Assembly: GCF_000001735.4 (NCBI RefSeq)
Contig: NC_003075.7
Coordinates: 18,353,001 to 18,417,000 of the forward strand
DNA from: Arabidopsis thaliana
Taxonomy: Eukaryota > Streptophyta > Magnoliopsida > Brassicales > Brassicaceae
Direction: 5' to 3'
DNA length: 64,000 nt
Of the stretch, positions 31,254 to 40,807 are shown piece after piece (within the stretch, counting starts at the first letter, position 1; every line of letters starts with the position of its first letter). The notes below the pieces were generated by a model, which had not been told where the DNA came from, did not search any database, and saw nothing but the letters and a program-made list of their open reading frames with translations. The position numbers and the translations under genes are program-made.

Positions 31254-32441
31254 TCAAACGGTAACAGCTAGAGCATGTTCAAACTCATATGACACAGGAA
31301 CTGTAAGCACTGCCTCATGCCACTCGACCGTCCCCCAAATCTCTTCACTGTTGGGCCTTTCAAGGGCAATCACCGCGCACCGAATTATTTTGTTCGTATC
31401 GGAAGCAGAAGGGGAAGGATTGTCCCAAAAAATCGCCATCTTTCCACCATAATCTGCTATCTTAACATCGACATTACGGGACAACTTAGGTAGTCCTTTC
31501 ACCTTCATAACTTTCCACAATCTCAGCTTAGTGTCAAACCATCGGAAAGCATCACCATAACAGTACAAAACATTCTCTATAACACAATTACAAGACCAAA
31601 ACCAACTCTGACCCATCTGATATCCAGCAAAGTCCCATCTACTTTCCTCTAGATCATAAGCCATAACCTTCATCCCAATCGTCAAGTAGAACTTTCCATC
31701 AACATACGCGCTTCTTGATAGAGCGCCCCAGTCTTTCTCCCAGTAAGGGATGGGCCTATGATCCCAAATTTGGGTCTTTATGTCGAACACTTCTATCGGG
31801 TACAAGGAATCTGCATCATCACCGTCGACACCTCCAGCTACATAAATCTTTCCATCAATAACACTAGCAGCAGGGTCCGACCTTTCCATCTGCAGGCTTG
31901 GAGCCTCACGCAACGTGTGAGACCGGCAGTCTAGGATCACGACTCTAGAGGAACGCACATTCTCCTCCATGTATCCGCCAAAGAAGTAGATATCGGAACC
32001 AACAGACGCGTGACCTGACCAGTGCTCAAGAGGGGGATTAGGAACTGGAATTGGGATCAAAAGATTACCACTTGACATCTTCTTCTTCTTCTTCTTCTTG
32101 CCATTTTTTAGGGTTCTGTCAGGTTTCATGCAGAGAGTGAACCAGAGAGGGTTCGGATCAGGATTTCCCTCCTGTAAACACAAATACAGACAACTCTCGG
32201 TTCGGCCTAATAGTGACCGTGTCTCGTAAAGCTCCGGTGAACGGAGGAGAGATCTAAAGCTCTTGGAGACAAGAGAGAGAATCGGATAATACAATCTGGA
32301 GACTCGTGCGAAGATACTTACAAGCAAATCATCAGGAAGTGACGGTATCGGCGTCGGCACCGGTGAAATCTTCTTCTTCTTCTTAACCGATGGATTCTTC
32401 GTCGACGTCACCCTCTTCCTCTTCCTCTCCGGTGAAGACAT
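31254..32441 (-). CDS. F-box/kelch-repeat protein (array member 3)
   Basis: An intronless frame of 395 residues (AT4G39570 by recognition). The N terminus is basic (MSSPERKRKRVTSTKNPSVK). F-box LPDDLLVSIFARVSRLYYPI with LVSKSFRSLLRSPELYETRS is followed by kelch strands VGSDIYFFGGYM and IDGKIYVAGGVDG. The middle blade differs from its paralogs (IPYWEKDWGALSRSAYVDGK). A run of about seven lysines before MSSGNLL comes from a TTC microsatellite at 32079-32099, matching the site of the longer run in member 1. Expected role: SCF substrate adaptor of unknown target. Confidence 0.92.
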   Translation of the reverse strand: MSSPERKRKRVTSTKNPSVKKKKKISPVPTPIPSLPDDLLVSIFARVSRLYYPILSLVSKSFRSLLRSPELYETRSLLGRTESCLYLCLQEGNPDPNPLWFTLCMKPDRTLKNGKKKKKKKMSSGNLLIPIPVPNPPLEHWSGHASVGSDIYFFGGYMEENVRSSRVVILDCRSHTLREAPSLQMERSDPAASVIDGKIYVAGGVDGDDADSLYPIEVFDIKTQIWDHRPIPYWEKDWGALSRSAYVDGKFYLTIGMKVMAYDLEESRWDFAGYQMGQSWFWSCNCVIENVLYCYGDAFRWFDTKLRLWKVMKVKGLPKLSRNVDVKIADYGGKMAIFWDNPSPSASDTNKIIRCAVIALERPNSEEIWGTVEWHEAVLTVPVSYEFEHALAVTV

Positions 32442-32683
32442 TGGCTAATTATCGAGATGAAATCGCCGTTGAGCAAGTCAATCTAGGGATTTGACTTCAC
32501 TTCACTGCTATGAGAGTTCTCGAACGCGTTTGCTTTACTCGTTCAGATTGCGAGTGTGTGATAATTCAATTGTGGGCTTAATATATAAATCATTTTTTAA
32601 TGGGCCTCAATATAGAAACAATAAACAATCATCCATCAAATTAAATAGCCCAATACTACACAAACTCTCCAAATCATCATGAA

Positions 32684-33811
32684 TCAAACAGTAGCAGCAA
32701 GAACATGTACCAATTCATATGATTTGGGAACTCTAAGCACAACATCAAACCATTCAGTCTTACCGCAAATCTCGTATATGTCGTGCCTTTCAATCGTAAT
32801 CTCCGCACACCAAATCATCTTGTTCTTAGAGCTAGAAGGCACAAAAGTATCCCATAAAACCGCCATCTTCTCACCGTAAGCCGCCAAGTTAACACGGCTA
32901 TAGCATAGAAACTTGATTAGCCGTTCCAACCCCATCAACTTTCTCCAAAATCTTCCTTTATAGTCATACCATTTAAACTCTCTATCATTATAATAGAACA
33001 ATATATTGTTTATCACACAATATGAAACCCATGTCCGACCCATCTCCATATCCATTCCAACTGAGTCCCATCTACCTTCTTTCGGGTCGTAAGCCACATG
33101 ACCCGCACCGCCAAACAAGTGATACTTTCCTTCGATCCCTACGCTCTTGTATACAAGTCTCTCGCATCTCTCGGTGCCAGGACTTGCCACAGAGTCCCAA
33201 GTTTGAGTCTTAGGATCAAACACTTCTATACAATCCAATGAAGTGCAATCTTCACAGCCTCCTGCTACATATATCTTCCCATCAAGAACGGTCGCAGTGG
33301 GGTAGTTTCGTGCCACCCGCATGGACGGAGCTTCACGCCATTTCTCACACTGACAATCCAAGACCGAGACGCTAGAGGATGGTGCATCATTGATAGGCCC
33401 TCCAATAGCGTAGATATTATAATCAACAGCGACCACACTCGACCAATGAGCAGGAGGAGCATAGCGAGATAAGATCGGAACCAATAAATGACCACCTGAG
33501 AAATTTGTTAGTTTTCGATCCGGAACTCGACAGAGAGTGTACCATCGGAGGTTAGAGTCGTTAAGTAACCGTAAGGACACATAAAGACAACTCTCGGTGC
33601 GGCCGAGGATGGAGCGAGTCTGATAAAGCTCTGGTGAAGCAATTAGAGAGCGGAAACTCTTGGAGACAAGAGAGAAAGTTGGGTAATACAATCTTGAAAT
33701 GCGGCTTAGAGAGCTCAAAAGTATGTCATCAGGAAGAAACAGATTCGTGGTCGGTGAGGGTACCAATGATAACGTCTTCTTCTGCTCAGATGGTGCCTCC
33801 TCTTCGTTCAT
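32684..33811 (-). CDS. F-box/kelch-repeat protein (array member 4)
   Basis: An intronless frame of 375 residues (AT4G39580 by recognition). Start MNEEEAPSEQKKTLSLVPSP. F-box LPDDILLSSLSRISRLYYPT and LVSKSFRSLIASPELYQTRS; kelch strands VDYNIYAIGGP and LDGKIYVAGGC, each followed by the usual Glu/Trp-containing strand. It lacks the lysine run and has an acidic rather than basic start, so the N terminus has diverged from members 1 and 3. The next member's 3' end is about 700 bp upstream. Confidence 0.92.
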   Translation of the reverse strand: MNEEEAPSEQKKTLSLVPSPTTNLFLPDDILLSSLSRISRLYYPTFSLVSKSFRSLIASPELYQTRSILGRTESCLYVSLRLLNDSNLRWYTLCRVPDRKLTNFSGGHLLVPILSRYAPPAHWSSVVAVDYNIYAIGGPINDAPSSSVSVLDCQCEKWREAPSMRVARNYPTATVLDGKIYVAGGCEDCTSLDCIEVFDPKTQTWDSVASPGTERCERLVYKSVGIEGKYHLFGGAGHVAYDPKEGRWDSVGMDMEMGRTWVSYCVINNILFYYNDREFKWYDYKGRFWRKLMGLERLIKFLCYSRVNLAAYGEKMAVLWDTFVPSSSKNKMIWCAEITIERHDIYEICGKTEWFDVVLRVPKSYELVHVLAATV

Positions 33812-34514
33812 GGCCGCCAGAGGTTTAGTTGGAGAAAAAATTATTGAAGATTTCTTTTCTTCTAATGGTAGAACAAATCAACACGGAGTTTAATAGATAA
33901 GAAAAAAAAAAAAGTTAGATAGATCATCCGATTCTTCACCATGCCTTCTTTATTACAAATTTACAATACATTATTTTATGATCTTTTTGGAATTGTGACT
34001 TTTTTTCCACAAATGAAAATCATATAAGAAGAAAATGTTGGAGCAGTCAGAGAAGACTCGATAAACTAGAGAGAGATTCAAGACTCTAAAGTTTGACTCG
34101 GTCAAGATGCACAACAATAAATTAGAAAATTATTTATCTAAAGTGGTTAACGTGTGCTCCTTTGTTTGGAACGAATAATAAAAGACTTTGTTGTCCACAA
34201 ATTATTAAAGTAAACACAAAGATGTTAGACCGGTGCAGAGAAAACTTGGTTTAGAAGATGACTTTGTTGCCTACTAATTTGCAATCACAATTAAGCTAAA
34301 TCATCTACAAGTGCGTCAGTGCATATGTTTAGAAGAAAACAAATAATGTAATTGCATTCGGCTAAAAACATGAACCGATCATTCAACATAGTTGCATACT
34401 AATGGAAAAGGAAACGTAAAAATTCAAAACAAAATGAAGCTACCCACATTATTCAAGTAGTGTTTCTAATTTCATCATTCTTCAAGCTTGTTCTTACGAA
34501 TAGTCATCATTTCA
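33812..34514. other. Spacer between F-box/kelch array members 4 and 5
   Basis: Promoter of member 4 and 3' flank of member 5. AT-rich with homopolymer runs near 33.90 kb; no gene or clear repeat. Confidence 0.45.
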
Positions 34515-35723
34515 TCAAACAGAAGCTGAAAGAGCATCCGCACTTTTCAAGCTACAAGACGCTCCAACTTCAAGTACAGTATCAAACCACTCAACCTTCC
34601 CCCAAATCTCATCTCCATCGCGCTTTTCAAGTGAAATCTCAGCACAGAAAATCATGCAGACCCCAGAATACTCCCATTTATCCCACAACACCGCCATCTT
34701 CCCACCAAGATCCACCAACTTACAATACTCACGCTGGCTAAAATCATCAGGTAACCCTTCAAGGCCTTTCAATTGCTTCCATGAACTTACCTTACTGTCA
34801 TACCATTTGAACACTCCTTGATCCCAGTAGAACAAGATGTTGTCGACCACGCAATTACTCGAGCCTATTGCATAACCTATAAGCCAATGCTCTTCTACTG
34901 AGTTCCATTTACCTTCATCTGGGTCGTAAACCACATACTTATCCCCAGACAGGTATAATTTTCCGTCATGTCCTATGCTTTTGACTGCACGTCTATAGCA
35001 TACCTCCTCCCAAACCTTGACGATGTGAGGGTTCGTCACAGTTCCCCAACTTTGTGTTTTTGGATCAAACACTTCGATCCAGTGTGAGGGATTATCCGTG
35101 TCTTCAGTGCCTCCTGTTACATATATCTTCCCATCAACTACGCTTGTTGTGGAGGATCTCCTGTTCAATCGCATCCTCGGACCATCACGCCACGTGTGAG
35201 ACCGACAATCCAGGATAGAGACTTTCGAAGAAGGTTCCCTATCGAAGCCGAGAGGGCAGGAATCATCACCAACGGTTCCACCGATTCTGTAGATATTAGA
35301 ACCAACGGCGACGAGATTCGACGATAGCGTAAGAGGATACTGGGGAGATGGAATTTGGAGAAAAACCTTGTCGCTTACGGTTCGATTAGGGTTTTGGTAG
35401 AGAGTGAACCAGTGTGTGTTATTGTCGAAAGGGAAGCGTAAGCATAGATAGAGACACTTCTCGGTACGGTTTAAGAGAGATCGAGTGTTGTAAATCTCTG
35501 GTGAAGTAACGATGGATCGAAATCTCTTGGAGACACGAGACAGAGCGGGATAATACATTCTAGAGACACGGGCAAAGCAGTTCAATAACAAGTCATTAGG
35601 AAGTGAATCGATCGAGGTTGGTTCTCTCGTCACCGGAGATGGCGTCTCCTTGTTTTTCTTACGCGGTGGATCTTTGCGATTATTGGCGGCGGAAGATCTG
35701 GATGTGGAAGACATTGGGAACAT
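34515..35723 (-). CDS. F-box/kelch-repeat protein (array member 5)
   Basis: An intronless frame of 402 residues (AT4G39590 by recognition). Start MFPMSSTSRSSAANNRKDPP; a second in-frame Met at position 4 could also be used and would align with the MSS start of its paralogs. F-box LPNDLLLNCFARVSRMYYPA with RVSKRFRSIVTSPEIYNTRS, kelch strands VGSNIYRIGGTV and VDGKIYVTGGTED. It is the most divergent intact member, with an insertion before the first blade's Ser-Ser strand (DDSCPLGFDREPSSKVSIL). Expected role: SCF adaptor. Confidence 0.91.
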   Translation of the reverse strand: MFPMSSTSRSSAANNRKDPPRKKNKETPSPVTREPTSIDSLPNDLLLNCFARVSRMYYPALSRVSKRFRSIVTSPEIYNTRSLLNRTEKCLYLCLRFPFDNNTHWFTLYQNPNRTVSDKVFLQIPSPQYPLTLSSNLVAVGSNIYRIGGTVGDDSCPLGFDREPSSKVSILDCRSHTWRDGPRMRLNRRSSTTSVVDGKIYVTGGTEDTDNPSHWIEVFDPKTQSWGTVTNPHIVKVWEEVCYRRAVKSIGHDGKLYLSGDKYVVYDPDEGKWNSVEEHWLIGYAIGSSNCVVDNILFYWDQGVFKWYDSKVSSWKQLKGLEGLPDDFSQREYCKLVDLGGKMAVLWDKWEYSGVCMIFCAEISLEKRDGDEIWGKVEWFDTVLEVGASCSLKSADALSASV

Positions 35724-36435
35724 AAATTTTCTGAAGCAAATTCGCTAGCGAAAAGAAAACAACTTATCAAGGAACAAACTTCCTTTTAGGGTTTTTCAGA
35801 TTCCAGAAATCTCGGACACGTTATCTTGCGCGAGGAAAACCAATAATATGTTAGCCCATGGGCCAAAAGATACCATGTGAATTATGGGCCTTTAGTTTAC
35901 AGGACATGAACATAAGCCTTGCCTTATAATACAAACCTCTGTTTTTTCTTGCAACTAGGTCATTTTAGTTACATAAATGTGAATGTACACTGGACAAACA
36001 AGCACTAACTTTGTATCTTGCAAAAGTTAATTCTCATGAGTCATGAACCTAAAGAGAACCGTAGTCTTCCTTCTATGCAACCCATACAAAAGAGTGTTCA
36101 AATACATCTTCACAGTCAGTCAGTCACTGTCCCAAAATAAGCTAACACATTATACAAATGAATCAGAAATACCATCAGAACAAAAACTACAATACCCGCT
36201 TATCTCAAGAGTGTCCATCACTAAGCTATGGCAGAAAGAGTTTGAGAAAATGTTTTTTTTTTTTTTTCTCAAAAGAGACAGTCACAAAACAAGCTTAATC
36301 ATCTACAGAGTAAATGAGTGCAGATTTTGCATCCCGCCAAACAACACAAGACATTCCTTCAAGTGTGACGTACTTGAAAAAGAAAGCGATTTTAACCTGA
36401 GTCATAACATTCAAACCTGCCTCATGAGTCATAAA
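35724..36435. other. Spacer between F-box/kelch array members 5 and 6
   Basis: Promoter of member 5 and 3' flank of member 6. A long plus-strand open frame (36043-36678) runs from here into the antisense of member 6; I regard it as a shadow. No repeat is recognised. Confidence 0.45.
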
Positions 36436-37572
36436 TCAAACAGTAGCAGCAATAGCACGCACGAATTTACAATCCTCAGGGACTGTAAGCACAGCGTCGA
36501 ACCACTCGACCGTCCCCCAAATCTCTTCATTGTTGCACTTTTTTTGAAGCGAAATCTCTGCGCACCAAATCATCTTCTCCTTAGACTCACTTTCAGGGAC
36601 ATAAGTGTCCCACAAAACCATCAACTTACCACCATAATCCACCAATTTAACACTAGCATAATCATCAAACTTAGGTAACCCTTCTAAACCCTTTAGATTT
36701 CTCCTAGCCGATTCCCCTTTTCCAGAGTATATCCATAGAAACTCCCCATTGGGTCTATAAAAATAGACTATGTTCCCTATCATACAAACAGAAGACCAAT
36801 CCTTCTCCCCACAAAATCCTACCACGTCACATGTTAAATCCTTTGGCTTTATAGTCACACCCTGTCCACACTCTGTCCTACAGATCGTATAAATCTTTCC
36901 TTCCAGATCTCCGACTCCGAATATCCGCTTTTGGAACGGCACAGGCTTCCAAGTTTGTGTCTTTGTGCTGAACACTTGAATACAGTTCAAAGAATCTACA
37001 TTCTCGGAGCTTCCTGCTAAATACATCTTCCCATCAAGTTGGCTATTGGTGTGAGCCACTCGCATGCTTGGAGCTTCGAGCCAAGTGTGAGATCGACAGT
37101 CAAGGAAGGAGACGTTAGAGCATGGAGCATCTTCGATAGGTCCGTTAATGGCGTAGAGATGTGAACCAACAGCGACGATGCTAGACCATTCCAGAGGAGG
37201 AGAGTTGATGATTGGGATCGGAACCAGAAGATTGCCACTTGACTCATTCTTCTCCTTGCTTAGGGTTCTTCGATTAGGTTTTCGGCAGAGAGTGAACCAG
37301 CGAGGGTTATCTTCAGGAGAGTATCGTAAGCACAGATAGAGACAACTCTCGGTGCGACCTAACAGAGATCGAGTCTTGTAGAGATCTGGTGAAGCAATCA
37401 AGGAGCGGAAGCTCTTGGAGACTAAGGAGAGAGTCGGGTAATACAATCTCGACACACGAGCTAAGCAGCTCACTACCAAATCTTCTGGAAGTGAAGGATT
37501 CGAGGTCGCTATTTCTATCGACGGCTTTTTCCCTTTCATGCCGGTGGTAGCGGAAGCTGTGGACGACGACAT
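36436..37572 (-). CDS. F-box/kelch-repeat protein (array member 6)
   Basis: An intronless frame of 378 residues (AT4G39600 by recognition). F-box LPEDLVVSCLARVSRLYYPT and LVSKSFRSLIASPDLYKTRS are almost identical to member 1, so these two, although at opposite ends of the array, look like closest relatives in this part. The kelch half is eroded: strand IYAINGP lacks one glycine of the usual GG pair, LDGKMYLAGSS also lacks one, and the third blade is short. The propeller may therefore be atypical. Expected role: SCF adaptor of unknown target. Confidence 0.9.
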   Translation of the reverse strand: MSSSTASATTGMKGKKPSIEIATSNPSLPEDLVVSCLARVSRLYYPTLSLVSKSFRSLIASPDLYKTRSLLGRTESCLYLCLRYSPEDNPRWFTLCRKPNRRTLSKEKNESSGNLLVPIPIINSPPLEWSSIVAVGSHLYAINGPIEDAPCSNVSFLDCRSHTWLEAPSMRVAHTNSQLDGKMYLAGSSENVDSLNCIQVFSTKTQTWKPVPFQKRIFGVGDLEGKIYTICRTECGQGVTIKPKDLTCDVVGFCGEKDWSSVCMIGNIVYFYRPNGEFLWIYSGKGESARRNLKGLEGLPKFDDYASVKLVDYGGKLMVLWDTYVPESESKEKMIWCAEISLQKKCNNEEIWGTVEWFDAVLTVPEDCKFVRAIAATV

Positions 37573-38745
37573 TGGCTAAATTTGCTACCAGCTCAACGGA
37601 ATATTAGGGATTTAATAACGGAAACGTGGTGGCGCGTGAGACTAAACCAACCAATAATTGGGCCTAGTGGGCCTAGATGTAGTAATTTCATTTTTTTTCA
37701 GAGCCCCAAACATCTAGAGCTGGAAATCAACAAGATGATATATAGGCCAAAACCTGAATTATTTGATCAATTCGGATAAGGAGCTTCAAAACAAAACTAT
37801 GTCAATTCATGTGAAACTAGATATCATAATTGCTTCTTGAATTACGTAATTTGAAAAATAGTCTTTTGCATCGCCTTTTAATCAATTTTCAAACCCATCT
37901 TTCTCCTATTTCTTTCACACACACAACAAAAAACTAAAATACCAAACTGATTGTGTTCAGATTCCCGGAACATGCCTGCCCTGCATACCAAGAACAGTAG
38001 TAAACCAGTAAAAGTGACGAACATCTAGAGCAGAAATCACTAAGATAGGCCAAAACACTTACTTGTAATTAATGTGATTCATTGATCATATAGCCACATG
38101 ACATGAGATGATACGTTTTAAAATGGGACTATTTGAAGTAATGAGCAATGCTGTTCCGAAGATGGTTTAGACAAAAGCTCTTTCACATTGATCTCCAAAA
38201 AAAAAAAGAGGTAAACGGTTTATATGATATTATGATGAAACATCCGAAGAAATTTAAAAAAAAAAAACTTTTATTAACGTCCCGAAGTAATTAAAAGTTT
38301 AAAACAGTTATCCTATTATTTTTGTTTTTAAAAAGTAAAATTGTAAATAGAATGGAATAGATCCCACCAAAAAAAGAAACTCTACAAAGTTAATACCATC
38401 AGGTTTCTTTTATTTGGAAAAGTAAAATCAAATAACAAAAAATAAAAATAATAATGAAAAACATACTTTAAAGCAATATATCAAAATCAATAGTTTTCTA
38501 TGTGTGTCAAAATATTATCAGTACCAATCATAATTATAGTAGATAAACAATTATGGATATTTATATTTTATTGTCTAAAAGGAGAAATAATAAATTTAGA
38601 TTTACCACAAAAATTTTTTTGGATAAGTCTAGTTTTCTCTCCTCTTATTTGTTTTATGTGTGTGCAAATGTTCTCTCTTCTCTATATATACACAGAGTTT
38701 ACATTCTGAAACTCACAATTTTAAAACTGAAAGAAAAACCTTAAA
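37573..38745. other. AT-rich spacer upstream of the small secreted-peptide genes
   Basis: Divergent spacer holding the promoters of F-box/kelch member 6 (-) and of the first small peptide gene (+). Two imperfect copies of ACATCTAGAGC followed by a GAAATCA block and ATAGGCCAAAAC lie at about 37709 and 38021. No other gene is visible. Confidence 0.5.
38681..38690 (+). promoter_or_regulatory. TATA box of the first small secreted-peptide gene
   Basis: TCTATATATA lies about 60 bp upstream of the ATG at 38746, in a CT-rich context (TTCTCTCTTCTC just before it) as in many Arabidopsis core promoters. Confidence 0.6.
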
Positions 38746-39132
38746 ATGTATAAAGCAGTGTTTTGGTTAATTACTTTGATTTTTCTCTTGTTTTCTGGAT
38801 CATCAAACACAGCATTAGCCCGAATGGCATATGAAACACCCAACACAAGTAAGATTACAATCTGAGAAATTATATAGTTATGTTTCTTACATGGCCATAC
38901 TTTGGTGGGATAATACATCTATCATAGAGATCAAATTGACGCGAATATATTTCTCAGCAAAATAAATTTGAATAACCTAATTGATCATTATTACATTGTT
39001 GTTTGGATGCTGAAAAAAAAAACAGAAGAGGGACAATGGGAAGAAAAGGTGATAAGAGGGAGCAAAATTGAAACACCAGGCAGCATTTCAAGGCGGGCAC
39101 CTGACCCACCGACAAACCCCAAACCCTATTGA
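38746..39132 (+). CDS. Small secreted peptide precursor, SCOOP-like, copy 1
   Basis: Two exons, 38746-38848 and 39026-39132, joined by a GT-AG intron (donor GTAAGA, acceptor preceded by an A-run and ACAG), give 69 residues. Residues 1 to about 25 are a signal peptide (MYKAVFWLITLIFLLFSGSS, then ALA as a plausible cleavage site). A charged middle (EGQWEEKVIRGSKIE) leads to the C terminus GSISRRAPDPPTNPKPY. The Ser-x-Ser core in a short Gly/Pro-rich tail, with a secreted precursor of this size, resembles the SCOOP phytocytokines of Brassicaceae, perceived by the receptor kinase MIK2. The paralog lies about 860 bp downstream with the same plan. What I see is the gene structure and motif; the SCOOP assignment is inference. 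A CLE or other peptide class is less likely because their core motifs are absent. Confidence 0.72.
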
Positions 39133-39992
39133 TGATCATATTTAAAGCTTACTCTTTTATGATGTTACATAGCTCAGATGCGGAATAAAAAACCTCTTAT
39201 TCGCAAACTAATGTTTATTTTGTCTTCTCACGTATATATATCATCTTCACACGGGCCTGTCAACAAATAAAAAAAATCAAGAGAATATGTTTTTTTTTTG
39301 TGTCAGGCCAACCAAAAGATATAGATCTATGGAATCTAATAGATACATAATACATGTACCGGATTCGGCTCAGAAAACCAACAGTTGAAGTATGTATAAT
39401 TCATCTACAATGTGTTTGAGTCTTGTCGTGTACGTTTATGTTTGGATTTGATCAAAACCAGTATCGCTTAACCCAAATCGAACCGCATTATAATTATAGT
39501 AAACACATCAATCTCATTATTTTGATGGCAAATAAATAAACTGAAACTGAAATCATCGTAACAACTTAATAAATGAAAATCCATCAATAAGATCTTTTGC
39601 TAGAATTAAAACAATATTGAGATTAATAAAAGATTGATTTAAATAAGATCTTGTCTTTCAAACGTTAGAAACAACAGGTGACTCTCTCGTTAAGATTTTT
39701 CTCTCGAAGATAGCCTTAAAACGCATCTTCTTCGTTTGACCGTCTCTAAGAGTCTTACCAGACGAGAACATGGACTATTCTTCAAAAAGAATAGATAACG
39801 CATGCAAATTAAAAGAGTTGGGGACGACTTTTTCTTCGTTAGAGAAACCTTATTGTATGACTATAAATACACCTTCTCTCCAAAAGAAATCAAAAATCAT
39901 TTTCTAAGACAAATACAAATTGACATAGACCAAAATATTTGGCTTATGAACGATTTATGCATTGTAAAACTCATTATTTAATTAAAATCAAA
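39133..39992. other. Spacer between the two small secreted-peptide genes
   Basis: 3' flank of copy 1 and promoter of copy 2. AT-rich, with a core promoter near 39.86 kb. No further peptide copy was found in it on either strand. Confidence 0.5.
39861..39870 (+). promoter_or_regulatory. TATA box of the second small secreted-peptide gene
   Basis: CTATAAATAC followed by a CT-rich stretch (ACCTTCTCTCC), about 130 bp upstream of the ATG at 39993. This is a good plant TATA match and supports transcription of the downstream peptide gene. Confidence 0.65.
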
Positions 39993-40462
39993 ATGTATCA
40001 CCGCCTGGTTTGGTTAATTGCTTTGATTGTTCTATTGTTCGTTGGATCATCAAACATAGAACAAGTAAGTTTCTAGTTATTGATAAACTTTATTCATTTC
40101 TCAAACCAAATTAAAGTTATTTATTTTATTAATATATTCATTGTATATATTCATGAAAATTTCATTTCAAAAAGGGTGCATGCATGTTAACTGTGAAAAT
40201 GAATTTTATTTTTTTCTCATTCATGAATTCACATCTTTTCTGCACGGACGATCATTAGAAAGCATCCGTATGACTCTCAACATGGTAATTTTAAATATTC
40301 AAAAATATTGATGGTTTTCAATGTTTACTAATTGTATGTGAAGAAAAGGAAGAAAGGGTTTGGGATAAAATTGTGATCAAAGAAATCAAGATTGATGTTG
40401 GTGGAAGTAATTCAAGACGTGCAGGTCAAGGAAATGCATCAGATCCAGGCACCAAGATCTAG
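39993..40462 (+). CDS. Small secreted peptide precursor, SCOOP-like, copy 2
   Basis: My best model has three exons, 39993-40064, 40263-40284 and 40344-40462, giving 70 residues. Donors are GTAAGT and GTAATT; acceptors are AAAG and GAAG. The signal peptide MYHRLVWLIALIVLLFVGSS aligns residue by residue with copy 1. The tiny middle exon encodes HPYDSQH, matching AYETPNT of copy 1, and the last intron is phase 1 in both genes. The last exon reads KEERVWDKIVIKEIKIDVGG and ends GSNSRRAGQGNASDPGTKI, sharing GSxSRRA with copy 1. A simpler two-exon reading (39993-40064 joined at 40350) is also open and gives 61 residues. The same inference applies: a SCOOP-type peptide hormone precursor, secreted and processed near the SRR region. 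Confidence 0.66.
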
Positions 40463-40807
40463 CGACAGTTTACCAATGATTATTATTACTAACTCGGACA
40501 ATTTAGAAGAGTTCCGTAGATTCAAATTCATTCCATTTTTTAAACTAAAAGATATATGTCTATAAGTTTTGTCAATTAAACCTCCTCCTATCCAATGTCA
40601 TCACATACATTTCCTTTCAGGACGAAGAAGTGTGTATATACACACACTTACAATTCAATCTTTTTATAAAGATCGAGAGATTAACAACGAAAGAACAACA
40701 AAAAATTCTTACAATTATCCTAAACAATAGTATATAACGTCGACGACCACCGCCGTTTCCGGTCATTTACATACACGTTACATTAATTTGAACCATAACA
40801 AAATAAG
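40463..40807. other. Convergent spacer, small peptide copy 2 and DUF617 gene
   Basis: 3' flanks of both neighbours. TGTATATACACACAC near 40.63 kb is a low-complexity stretch. I see no gene. Confidence 0.45.

Noticed and set aside
36043-36678. 211-codon plus-strand open frame
   Set aside because: Its second half is antisense to the C terminus of F-box/kelch member 6, the first half is AT-rich spacer, and the translated sequence has no domain or conserved composition.
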